Assembly: GCA_002404055.1 (NCBI GenBank) | Contig: DHIZ01000022.1 | Location: forward strand, 1-9,506 | Direction: 5' to 3' | From: Chloroflexi bacterium UBA4733 | GTDB lineage: Bacteria; Chloroflexota; UBA4733 | Length of the DNA stretch: 9,506 bases | In this document: positions 1 through 5,993 of the stretch, piece after piece | How the letters are laid out: every line of letters begins with the position of its first letter | Position numbering within the stretch: position 1 is the first letter of the stretch | Translations under genes and position numbers: made by a program | Notes under the pieces: model-generated | Seen by the model: the letters and a program-made list of their open reading frames with translations, nothing else | The model's database searches: none | What the model was told of the DNA's origin: nothing

Positions 1-1
1 C

Positions 2-139
2 GAACGCACCTTCGCCTGGCTCCTTGCCTGCCGTCGCCTGGTCCGCGACTACGAACAACTCGCCGAATCCAGTAAAGCCTGGATCTATATCGCCATGTCT
101 CGTCTCTATCTCCATCGCCTTGCTACAATTACTTATTAG
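2..139 (+). CDS. IS5-family transposase, C-terminal end (partial)
   Basis: Frame 2 reads 45 codons into a TAG stop at 137-139. The peptide contains ERTFAWL, CRRLVRDYEQL and WIYIAMSRLYLHRLA. These are the characteristic C-terminal motifs of IS5-family DDE transposases: the region around the last catalytic Glu helix, R-x-F-A-W-L, followed by RRL-x-xDYE and the hydrophobic end IAM-x-R-L-x-LRRLA. The protein would cut and join the ends of its own insertion sequence. Only the tail lies in the window, so its completeness upstream cannot be judged. The RHS reading frame begins within about 17 bases of the stop, so the element's right end must lie at about 140-154. The family assignment is from motif recognition and is firm; the subgroup is not resolved. 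Confidence 0.8.
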   Translation, partial: ERTFAWLLACRRLVRDYEQLAESSKAWIYIAMSRLYLHRLATITY

Positions 140-1898
140 TGAAAAGGCTTCTAACGGGAATATCACCAAGCTCACCTACGACGGCGCCAACACCTACCGG
201 GTGACGAGCGTCACCCTGGCCGCCGGCAGCCCGGTGCAGGCGGTCTACAGCTACACCTACAACACGGGCAACACCGTGGTCACCGATCCCAATGGCCATG
301 CCACGACGTATTACTACGACTACCTGGGCCGGGTGACGAAGGTGACAGATGCTGCCGGCAACAGCTTCCAGACGGCCTGGACGGCGGACAGCCATCCGGC
401 CTCGACGACCGACGCCTACGGCAAGGTGACGAGCTACGGCTACGACAGCAACAACAACCCGACCACGGTCACGCTGCCCACAGGGGCCAGCACGAGCGCC
501 GTTTACGGCACGGTCACCAACATCCCGTACTTCTACGTGCCAACCAGCAGCACGGATGCCCAGGGCAATGTCACCAGCTACGGCTACGATGGCAACGGCG
601 ACCTGACGACGATCACTGATGCGCTCGCCAGCCAGAACCGAGCGACCGCTGTCTACAACGCCAACGGCACGGTGGCCTCAGCGACCGACTTCAACGGCAA
701 CACCACCAGCTATAGCTACGACGCCAAAGGCAACCTCACCACCGTGACACCGCCCGCGCCACTGGGGTCAACGGCGATCGTTCCGGACGGGCTCTCCCGT
801 CCAGCCAGCGTGACGGATGGGAAAGGTCAAAAGACCAGCTATACCTACGACCCACTGGACCGGGTGACGCAGGTTAGCTATGCCGATGGCTCGACGATCG
901 CCTCGGCCTACGACGCCGACGGCAACCAGACCAGCATGGTGGACAATACCGGCGCCACCAGCTACAGCTACGATGCCCAGAACCGCAAGACGCAGAAGAC
1001 GTTGCCCGGCGGCGTCACCGTTGGCTACGGCTACGACACGGTGGGTAACTTGACCGCCTTGACGGACAGCGGCGGCACGGTCAGCTACGCCTACAACGCC
1101 GTCAACCTGCCGGTGACGCTCACCGAGCCGAGCAACCTGGGGCAGACGACGTTTGGCTACGACGCCAACGGCCAGCGCACCAGTCGGGTACCCCTTGGGT
1201 GCTTCCCCGGCGGTGTGGTCCAGAGCCAGACCTACGACGCCTCGGGTCGTCTGGCGACGATCTCGGCCAAGACGGCGGGCGGTACGCAGCTCACGAACTT
1301 CAGCTATAGCTACACCAAGCCGGGCGGCGGGGACGGCGCGCTGGTCTCCAGCAGCACCGATGAAATCGACCTCACCACCACCGCCCAGCAGTACGACGCC
1401 GCGAACCGGCTCACCAGTTGGGTGGTGACGCCGGGCAGCGGCTCGACCTTCCCGGCCCTGAACTACCAGTACACCTTCGACGGGAACGGCAACCGCAGCA
1501 GCATCAACGCCAACGGCACGCTGACGACGCTGGGCTACAACGCCGCCAACGAGTGGATGACGGCGACCAGCGGTGGCAAGACGGCCAACTACAGCTACGA
1601 CGCCAACGGCAACGAGCTGGGCAACGACGGCTTCGGCGACCCGAGCAAGGCGCTGGCAATCACCTACAACGCCAAGAACCAGACGGCGAGTGTGACGGAT
1701 ACCCAGCAGAACGTCATCCCGATGACCTACACCGGGCCGGGGCAGGCGGAACGGGTGTCGGCGGCCTGGGTGGCGAGCAACCCCGACACTCCCGGTGGTC
1801 CCGCCACCTACACCTACGGCTCCGGGCTGCTGCACGCCACCGACAACACCGGCACGGCCTACTACACCCGCGATCCGGGCGGCGCACTCGCACGCTGA
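24..1898 (+). CDS. RHS/YD-repeat protein core, 5'-truncated and ending at a premature stop
   Basis: From about base 156 the frame encodes a run of YD repeats: YYYDYLGRVTKVTD, YGYDSNNNPTTV, YGYDGNGDLTTITD, YSYDAKGNLTTV, YTYDPLDRVTQV, YSYDAQNRKTQK, YGYDTVGNLTAL, YSYDANGNELGND and more. These build the beta-cocoon shell of secreted RHS polymorphic toxins. The first ~43 codons belong to the IS element read in another frame, so the TTG at 24 is not a native start and the true N-terminus (with any signal or delivery domain) is missing. Next to the homologous copy at 3408, an extra 8 bp (GCACTCGC, 1884-1891) sits between DPGG and TLISQ and gives a TGA at 1896-1898. No Rhs tip is translated from this frame. 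The protein is probably non-functional unless the indel is a sequencing error. Confidence 0.7.
   Translation: MPAVAWSATTNNSPNPVKPGSISPCLVSISIALLQLLISEKASNGNITKLTYDGANTYRVTSVTLAAGSPVQAVYSYTYNTGNTVVTDPNGHATTYYYDYLGRVTKVTDAAGNSFQTAWTADSHPASTTDAYGKVTSYGYDSNNNPTTVTLPTGASTSAVYGTVTNIPYFYVPTSSTDAQGNVTSYGYDGNGDLTTITDALASQNRATAVYNANGTVASATDFNGNTTSYSYDAKGNLTTVTPPAPLGSTAIVPDGLSRPASVTDGKGQKTSYTYDPLDRVTQVSYADGSTIASAYDADGNQTSMVDNTGATSYSYDAQNRKTQKTLPGGVTVGYGYDTVGNLTALTDSGGTVSYAYNAVNLPVTLTEPSNLGQTTFGYDANGQRTSRVPLGCFPGGVVQSQTYDASGRLATISAKTAGGTQLTNFSYSYTKPGGGDGALVSSSTDEIDLTTTAQQYDAANRLTSWVVTPGSGSTFPALNYQYTFDGNGNRSSINANGTLTTLGYNAANEWMTATSGGKTANYSYDANGNELGNDGFGDPSKALAITYNAKNQTASVTDTQQNVIPMTYTGPGQAERVSAAWVASNPDTPGGPATYTYGSGLLHATDNTGTAYYTRDPGGALAR
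140..154 (+). mobile_element. Probable right end of the IS5-family element
   Basis: Between the transposase stop and the first RHS-like residues (NGNITKL, from about 153) there are only about 15 bases, reading GTGAAAAGGCTTCTAA. The complement of the tip, GAAGCCTTTTCAC, looks like an IS5-type terminal repeat. The CTAA at 151-154 fits the YTAR target of the IS5 group, or a TA target at 152-153 fits the IS427 group. The left end and the other target copy lie outside the window, so the exact boundary is inferred. Confidence 0.5.
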
Positions 1899-2153
1899 TC
1901 TCCCAGCGGCTGCCGGGTGGGGTGGTCTACCACTACCTGCTGGACGGCCAGGGGAGCGTGGTGCGGCTGGTCGACCCCAGCGGCAACGTAGTGGCGACCT
2001 ACCACTACTGCCCCACCGGCAACCCTGCTGTGCCGCCGAGCGGACCGGCGGCCCCCGGCAACCCCTACCGCCAGGGCGGCAACTTCTACGAGCCGGGGGA
2101 CGCAGACCTACGTCTTTGGCAACCTGCGCATCGATGCCAACTCGGGGAACGCG
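1739..2153 (+). repeat. RHS core-end repeat, copy 1
   Basis: This segment is the 3' end of the RHS core and is homologous to 3408-3816. By eye about nine bases in ten match, and most differences are third-position. Copy 1 carries two indels (8 bp at 1884-1891, one G in 2095-2099), while copy 2 has one extra codon near 3781-3786. Homology begins at GGGGCAGGCGGAACGGGT and stops after the DANSGNA codons, where the two tips become unrelated. Confidence 0.85.
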
Positions 2154-2588
2154 CTCAGTAGAGCAAACGCCATCCTTAGTCTCACTGCGTCAGACATCGA
2201 GCAGCTACCACGGCTCGCCAAACCCGCCTTCAAGGCCTACGTTGATCTCGTGGCCGAGCTCGTATACGCCGTGTACTATTACGATTATCAAGACCTAATG
2301 CACTTCGCGGTGTACTATCCTTCGTTCGTCGTTTCCGATCTCGTTCATGAGCAGGATACCTATCTAGCTGCAGACATCCAGCTTGACATCTTCAAGAATC
2401 GGGTGTTCCAAAACGGCGAACCTCCAAACGACGAAGGGATCTACGGGAAGTTCGTAGAACGAGAGATCCCAGGTTATGCCAACTTTCCGGCCGTCTACCT
2501 ACCGGGCTTCCGGCTCAAAGACCGCGGCCTTGATCGATACGATGCGAACGGCCAATACCCATGGAACTACGGCTGGCTGACGGGATAA
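1892..2588 (+). pseudogene. Detached 3' part of the RHS gene with an unrecognised toxin-like tip
   Basis: After the 8-bp insertion the RHS reading continues one frame over as TLISQRLPGGVVYHYLL, LVDPSGNVVATYHY and GGNFYEPG up to about 2098. An extra G in the five-G run 2095-2099 (four in the second copy) then moves it back to the original frame: TQTYVFGNLRIDANSGNALS and a roughly 140-residue tail to the TAA at 2586-2588. The tail (EQLPRLAKPAFKAYVDLV, VYAVYYYDYQDLMHFAVYY, DIQLDIFKNRVFQNG, ANGQYPWNYGWLTG) matches no family I recognise. It is tyrosine-rich and lower in GC than the core, as expected of an exchanged polymorphic-toxin tip. An open stretch from the GTG at 2250 could be expressed alone. 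Toxin function is inferred only from position after the RHS core. Confidence 0.6.
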
Positions 2589-2589
2589 G

Positions 2590-2859
2590 ATGCGAGGTAA
2601 GGCGCGGGAGCTGCTGCATCGGCTGATCGATAACCGGTATCGGCAGAAAAACGCTAGGGGTGCGTGGACACATGAGAATCGCGGTGCCAAGCCGCCGCCG
2701 CAGATGGCGACGTGGTCATTGAATAGAATCGACACGATGTCCGGTAACCCCCCCACGAGAGACGCAGCGATCATTGCTGTTGACAATGTGGCGGACTGCT
2801 CCAACGTGCCCCCCCATCTGACGGCCGCCATCTCCTGTCGTGGACTCCTTCCTGAATGA
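2590..2859 (+). CDS. Doubtful 89-residue open frame after the toxin tip
   Basis: An ATG one base after the toxin-tip stop opens 89 codons. The start (MRGKARELLHRLIDNRYRQK) is helix-like and basic. The rest (PPPQMATWS, AIIAVDNVADCSNVPPH) has no recognisable domain, and there is no clear ribosome site beyond GGGATAAG. Its position directly behind a toxin tip is where an immunity gene would lie, and that is the only argument in favour. It may equally be part of a non-coding or degraded stretch. Confidence 0.2.
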   Translation: MRGKARELLHRLIDNRYRQKNARGAWTHENRGAKPPPQMATWSLNRIDTMSGNPPTRDAAIIAVDNVADCSNVPPHLTAAISCRGLLPE

Positions 2860-3010
2860 ATGCCGCGCGTCCCTCTTGTGGCCTGCCGTTGCCGGACCTC
2901 TCTCCTTGGTGGCGATGGACAAGGCAGCCACCTTGGTTGCTGACGGGACAGCACGCATGCGCCAAGGTGAGACAAGCCACCGAACGGAGCGAACAGTAAT
3001 CCGTGCAACG

Positions 3011-3016
3011 AGAGGA
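3011..3016 (+). promoter_or_regulatory. Ribosome binding site deciding the membrane-protein start
   Basis: AGAGGA lies seven bases before the ATG at 3024. This favours that start over the GTG at 3003, which has no such site and would add seven polar residues. Confidence 0.55.
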
Positions 3017-3023
3017 CGGACCC

Positions 3024-3401
3024 ATGAACGACAGGTTGCGATTGTGTGGCTGGGCAGTACTGGTCGTGCTAGGGTGCGGGCTCGCCTATCCGTTAGGCCG
3101 CATCAGTCCCAATCTCATTATTGATCTAGCAGCCTTAATTGGCGGCGTCGTCGCACTTGGCGTTGCGGGTGGTCGTCTGCTGAGACGAAGTGTACGCCCG
3201 ACATTCTTGGCTGTCTATGGTGCGGGGATCGTCGCCATATTTTACATTCTTGTTGGACTCATTGTAGACGAAGGGATACATCAATGTTCTGATGGCAATC
3301 CTTTGTGCATGGGTTTCATTGCGGCGGGCGGTCTTGTCCTGGCTGTCCTTGCCTATCCGACGTTTCTGCTCGGCGCTGTGATCGGAAATCGTATCCGTTG
3401 A
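3024..3401 (+). CDS. Small four-helix membrane protein, candidate RHS immunity protein
   Basis: The 125-residue product starts MNDRLRLCGW and has four hydrophobic stretches. They lie at about residues 7-25 (AVLVVLGCGLAYPLG), 31-48 (LIIDLAALIGGVVALGVAG), 60-81 (FLAVYGAGIVAIFYILVGLIV) and 96-120 (GFIAAGGLVLAVLAYPTFLLG). The loop HQCSDGNPLCMG between helices 3 and 4 carries two cysteines that could pair outside the cytoplasm. I recognise no family. The gene lies between two RHS tips, the usual place for immunity genes in polymorphic-toxin loci. Small multi-pass membrane proteins are known immunity types, so that role is inferred for tip 1. The gene has lower GC than the RHS core, pointing to separate acquisition. 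The next RHS copy begins six bases after its stop. Confidence 0.6.
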   Translation: MNDRLRLCGWAVLVVLGCGLAYPLGRISPNLIIDLAALIGGVVALGVAGGRLLRRSVRPTFLAVYGAGIVAIFYILVGLIVDEGIHQCSDGNPLCMGFIAAGGLVLAVLAYPTFLLGAVIGNRIR

Positions 3402-3405
3402 GCAC

Positions 3406-4242
3406 GTGGGGCAGGCGGAACGGGTCTCGGCGGGCTGGGTGGCGAGCAACCCCGACACCCCTGGCGGTCCGGCTACCTACACCTACGGCTCCGGGTTGCT
3501 CAATGCCACGGACAACACGGGCACCGCCTACTACACCCGCGACCCGGGTGGGACGCTCATCTCGCAGCGGCTGCCGGGTGGGGTGGTCTACCACTACCTG
3601 CTGGATGGGCAGGGCAGCGTGGTGCGGCTGGTAGACCCCAGCGGCAACGTGGTCGCCACTTACCACTACTGCCCCACCGGCAACGCTGCCGTGCCGCCGA
3701 GCGGACCGGCAGCCCCCGGCAACCACTACCAGCAAGGCGGAAACTTCTACGAGCCGGGGACGCAGACCTACGTCCTGCCGAATGGTACCCGTGTCGATGC
3801 CAACTCCGGCAATGCTACCCAGGGGCCGGCGACGCAGTTCGCGGCATTAATCGGACCGGGCGGCGGCTCGCCGACCTTGGAGCAACGGCTGCTACGCGTG
3901 CTGCGCGTGGCGGCGGCAAGGGCGCAGAACGGGTTCGATCCGCTCGCCACCCCGCTCATCGTCGACGAGAGCGCATCCATTAACATCTGGGGCCTGACAC
4001 CTGCGCTCCAGTTTGCCGGGTACAACGCGCTAAGCGTGCGCGAGCTCTTCGGGAGGACCAAGGTTACGGATCCCGAAATCCTGAACCTCGCGCGACAAGT
4101 GCAAGGGCGGGTGGTAACCTACGATCAGGGGAAGGACGTGGGCGGCGGGTTTGCCGAGACGGCCCTGCTCCTGAACTTTCGGCGTCCGTACACGATCTTC
4201 AGCGCGGTTCGGCAGGTAGTCGAGCAGATCGGTCCCCCGTAA
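3406..4242 (+). CDS. Orphan RHS tip with a C-terminal DUF5615/PIN-like domain
   Basis: This 278-codon frame opens abruptly inside RHS core sequence, just after the upstream gene's stop; the GTG at 3406 is the only near start and has no ribosome site. Residues 1-137 repeat the RHS core end (YTYGSGLLNATDNTGTAYY, YHYLLDGQGSVVRLVDPSGN, DANSGNA). After a variable linker, residues 183-250 read PLIVDES, a helix, AGYNALSVRELFGR, TDPEILNLARQVQGRVVTYD, QGKDVGGGF. That order (DE at 187-188, V-R-E-L-x-G, D222-x-E224-I-L-x-LA, RVVT-x-D240) is the DUF5615 PIN-like nuclease signature. The acidic residues could bind metal for RNA cleavage. The frame is intact, unlike copy 1. It may be a silent cassette that recombines onto a full RHS gene. 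The PIN-like call is from motif memory and needs a profile search. Confidence 0.65.
   Translation: MGQAERVSAGWVASNPDTPGGPATYTYGSGLLNATDNTGTAYYTRDPGGTLISQRLPGGVVYHYLLDGQGSVVRLVDPSGNVVATYHYCPTGNAAVPPSGPAAPGNHYQQGGNFYEPGTQTYVLPNGTRVDANSGNATQGPATQFAALIGPGGGSPTLEQRLLRVLRVAAARAQNGFDPLATPLIVDESASINIWGLTPALQFAGYNALSVRELFGRTKVTDPEILNLARQVQGRVVTYDQGKDVGGGFAETALLLNFRRPYTIFSAVRQVVEQIGPP
3408..3816 (+). repeat. RHS core-end repeat, copy 2
   Basis: This is the partner of 1739-2153. It keeps the uninterrupted frame and so shows what copy 1 looked like before its two indels. It sits in front of a different C-terminal domain, as expected of an orphan tip module able to recombine with a full-length gene. Confidence 0.85.
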
Positions 4243-4285
4243 TCGCTACCTGTGCTAACCCGTCTGCGTCCGCAGCCATATTGGG

Positions 4286-4609
4286 ATGGGGAGCCAAGAG
4301 GTGGAGCCGCTTATCCACAGCCACATCACGGATGTCCTGCCGGAAGGGCACCGCCTGGCCGATTCGAACGTGTTCTGCGACCGGTGCGGAGGGATTCTCC
4401 ACACGTGGGAGAACGAATGCATGACGACCTGGGTGGAGACGGGGAAAGGAAACTACGACCTGTTGTGCTTCGTGATAGCGGCCGGGGGATTTGAGGCGGG
4501 CGACCTGATCGATCCGAAACACAACCGTCATCTGGAGGAGGAGCATCTATGGAACAGCTCCGGACCAGGGGTAGAATCTCTCGCCCGCGATTGGGGTCGG
4601 GGCCGCTGA
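4286..4609 (+). CDS. Small four-cysteine (zinc-ribbon-like) protein, candidate immunity protein
   Basis: The 107-residue product follows the PIN-like tip by 43 bases. Residues 29-64 hold C31-x2-C34-GG, H39, C45 and C61 (FCDRCGGILHTWENECMTTW, then ETGKGNYDLLCFVIA), a spacing that could bind one zinc. The partner of C61 appears lost: a second C-x2-C would be expected in YDLLCF, where D58 stands three residues before C61. The ATG at 4286 has a weak upstream site, and GTG at 4301 is an alternative. I do not recognise a named family. Placement directly behind a toxin tip suggests an immunity protein neutralising the PIN-like nuclease, but that is inference. The C-terminal third (residues 85-107) is polar and probably disordered. 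Confidence 0.5.
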   Translation: MGSQEVEPLIHSHITDVLPEGHRLADSNVFCDRCGGILHTWENECMTTWVETGKGNYDLLCFVIAAGGFEAGDLIDPKHNRHLEEEHLWNSSGPGVESLARDWGRGR

Positions 4610-4647
4610 CGCTGCCCGGTTGACTCTTAGTCGGCTGACCTGCCTTG

Positions 4648-4674
4648 AAGATGGCCGTTCGCCACGGCCATCTT
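4648..4674. repeat. Perfect 11-bp inverted repeat (hairpin)
   Basis: AAGATGGCCGT and its exact complement ACGGCCATCTT flank a five-base loop, TCGCC. No T-run follows on the plus strand, so it is not a classical intrinsic terminator. It lies 38 bases after the four-cysteine gene and directly before the third RHS remnant, so it marks the junction. It could stop transcription, protect mRNA ends, or be a recombination scar. Confidence 0.6.
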
Positions 4675-5380
4675 GCGAAGGAGCGGCGACCGGACGCAGA
4701 TCGTGGCCGACCCGGTGAACGGGTCCGGCCAGATCGTGAGCGATCCCTCCCAAGGGGTGGCGCACAGCAACGAGAGCGACCTCAGCTTCAACGCCCCGAG
4801 CGAGCTCAGCCAGATCCAGCCCTACTCATCGCAAGGGCAAGCGCTCACGCCGGTCGCCTACAGCTATGACACCGCCGGCAACCAGACCGGCAACGATGGG
4901 GCAGGTATGGGCAACCCGCTCACGATCAGCTACCTGCCGACCAACCAGACGCAGAGCATCAGCAACACCAGCCAGCAGCCGGTGGCGATGACCTGGACGG
5001 GACCAGGGCAGAGCGAGCGGGTGAGCCGCAGTTGGACGGACAGCGGCACGACCTACACCGACCACTTCACCTACACGCCCTTGGGCTTAGGACCACCGGA
5101 ATTACAAATGACACACATTGGCGCTTGTTCACCAGGGGGGACGACGGCTGCAATTGGATCATTTGTTCATTCGGGAGCCCTTAGCTGGCCGCAGCACGAA
5201 CACCCCGATCACCCCGACCACGAGCTACTTCATCCGCGACCCCTACGGCACGCCCATCGCCGAGCGCAACAGCGACAGGACGGAGTACTACTACCTCTTC
5301 GACAGGCAGGGCAATGTGGTTGGGTTGGAAGACCCCGGCACGATGGTGGCGAGCTACGACTCCGGGGCAGGGTCCGTTAG
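4673..5380 (+). pseudogene. Third RHS/YD remnant, truncated at both ends and interrupted
   Basis: From about 4689 the frame reads DRTQIVADPVNGSGQ, then YSYDTAGNQTGND, NPLTISYLPTNQTQS, VAMTWTGPGQSERVS and HFTYTPLGL. These match the RHS core of copy 1 (NYSYDANGNELGND, PMTYTGPGQAERVS) at moderate similarity, so this is a different RHS gene. After a ~94-bp insertion (5087-5180) the RHS sequence resumes in another frame as AGRSTNTPITPTTSYFIRD, PYGTPIAERNSDRTEYYYL and GNVVGLEDPGTMVASYD, and breaks off at about 5360. There is no start, no tip and no immunity gene. Downstream of the insertion the original frame only gives spurious Pro/His-rich residues to 5380. It is a dead fragment, though it could still provide homology for recombination. 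Confidence 0.75.
5087..5184. mobile_element. MITE-like insertion of about 90 bp with target duplication
   Basis: TTAG (or CTTAG) occurs at 5086/5087-5090 and again at 5180/5181-5184. Removing one copy plus the ~90 bases between them joins YTPLGL to AGRSTNTPI in a perfect RHS frame. The ends are imperfect inverted repeats: CCGGAATTACAAATGA (5096-5111) against CCCGAATGAACAAATGA (complement of 5159-5175), about 15 of 17 with one gap. It has no coding capacity. The TTAG target fits the YTAR preference of the IS5 group, so it may be a non-autonomous IS5-type relative, but the ends do not visibly match the IS5 end at about 150. Confidence 0.65.
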
Positions 5381-5932
5381 CGCAAAACCCAGCGCCGCTG
5401 CGTGCTCTTGCATCGCACTGGCGACGATGCGGATATGCTCATCGAGATCGACACCCAGGTCCGCCGCCCCGTTAGTGATGTCGTCCCGATTCACGGCACG
5501 TGCGAACGCTTTATCCTTCATCTTCTTGCGCACGGATGCCGGCTCCAGGCCAGCTAGGTTCCTGGCAGGCCGCACATAGGCCATGGCGGTCAGGAAGCCG
5601 ACCAGTTCATCAACGGCGAACAAGGCCTTGTCCATCAGCGATTCTCGTGGCACGTTCAGGTACTCGGCGTGGCCCTTGATGGCGTGAATCATCGTATCAG
5701 GGTAGCCAAGCTCTGTCAGCAGGTTGCAGCCCCATAGCGGGTGTTCTGCGCGTGTGGGGTGCTCCTCGTAGTCAAAGTCGTGTAACAGGCCGGTGAGGCC
5801 CCAGAGTTCCTCATCTTCTCCGAAGCGCCGGGCGTAGGCGCGCATCGCGGCTTCGACGCCCAGGCAATGGCGACGCAAACTCTCGCTCCTGGTGTGCTCG
5901 GTCAACAGGGTATAGGCATCCTGACGGTTCAA
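5354..5932 (-). CDS. HD-domain (HDIG-type) phosphohydrolase
   Basis: The 192-residue protein carries the metal-dependent HD motif set: H22 (SLRRHCLGVEAAM), H51-D52 (TGLLHDFDYEEHP), H83 and H88 (MIHAIKGHAEYL) and D108 (FAVDELVGFL). This matches the COG2316-type small cytoplasmic HD hydrolases, about 185-195 residues, whose substrate is generally unknown but probably a nucleotide or phosphate monoester. The start is a TTG at 5932 with AGGGG about ten bases upstream; MNRQDAYTLLTEHTRSESL matches the usual N-terminus. It lies 61 bp downstream of lysC on the same strand and is probably co-transcribed. Its last 3-6 codons, up to the TAG at 5354, fall on RHS remnant sequence, so the native C-terminal end may have been replaced by the rearrangement. 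The catalytic part is unaffected. Confidence 0.85.
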   Translation of the reverse strand: MNRQDAYTLLTEHTRSESLRRHCLGVEAAMRAYARRFGEDEELWGLTGLLHDFDYEEHPTRAEHPLWGCNLLTELGYPDTMIHAIKGHAEYLNVPRESLMDKALFAVDELVGFLTAMAYVRPARNLAGLEPASVRKKMKDKAFARAVNRDDITNGAADLGVDLDEHIRIVASAMQEHAAALGFALTDPAPES

Positions 5933-5993
5933 TCCCGATGTCCCCTATCTTCTGCGGTGCTGCCGTGGTGCTCGTGGTCAAGTGTACAGTCTG

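Larger units (their letters stand above)
2589..3023. other. Gene-poor spacer between toxin tip and membrane protein
   Basis: This is about 435 bases with no convincing gene on either strand. It holds two poly-C tracts (around 2749-2755 and 2810-2816). A weak GGTGGC/GCCACC inverted pair lies near 2908-2933. Several overlapping low-quality open frames on both strands lack family resemblance. I see no promoter with good -35 and -10 boxes. It may be the remains of a lost immunity gene or old recombination debris. Confidence 0.4.

Noticed and set aside
1153..1795. Plus-strand frames rich in Arg, Gln and Pro overlapping the RHS core
   Set aside because: They are out-of-frame readings of YD repeats. 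Only the part of the 1418-2161 frame after 1892 carries RHS sequence.
768..1835. A 355-codon minus-strand open frame inside the RHS core
   Set aside because: It mirrors the repetitive RHS codons (Val/Gly/Arg-rich, low complexity) and has no domain. It is a GC-bias shadow.
24..2588. CRISPR-like regular repeats in the YD region
   Set aside because: The periodicity comes from degenerate protein-coding YD repeats with no conserved DNA repeat or spacer pattern.
2499..3008. A 169-codon minus-strand open frame over the spacer
   Set aside because: It runs antisense into the toxin tip, is Arg/Pro/Ser-rich, and has no recognisable family or ribosome site.
4648..4674. Intrinsic terminator for the four-cysteine gene
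   Set aside because: The stem is strong but no T-run follows on the plus strand, so it is kept only as a hairpin.
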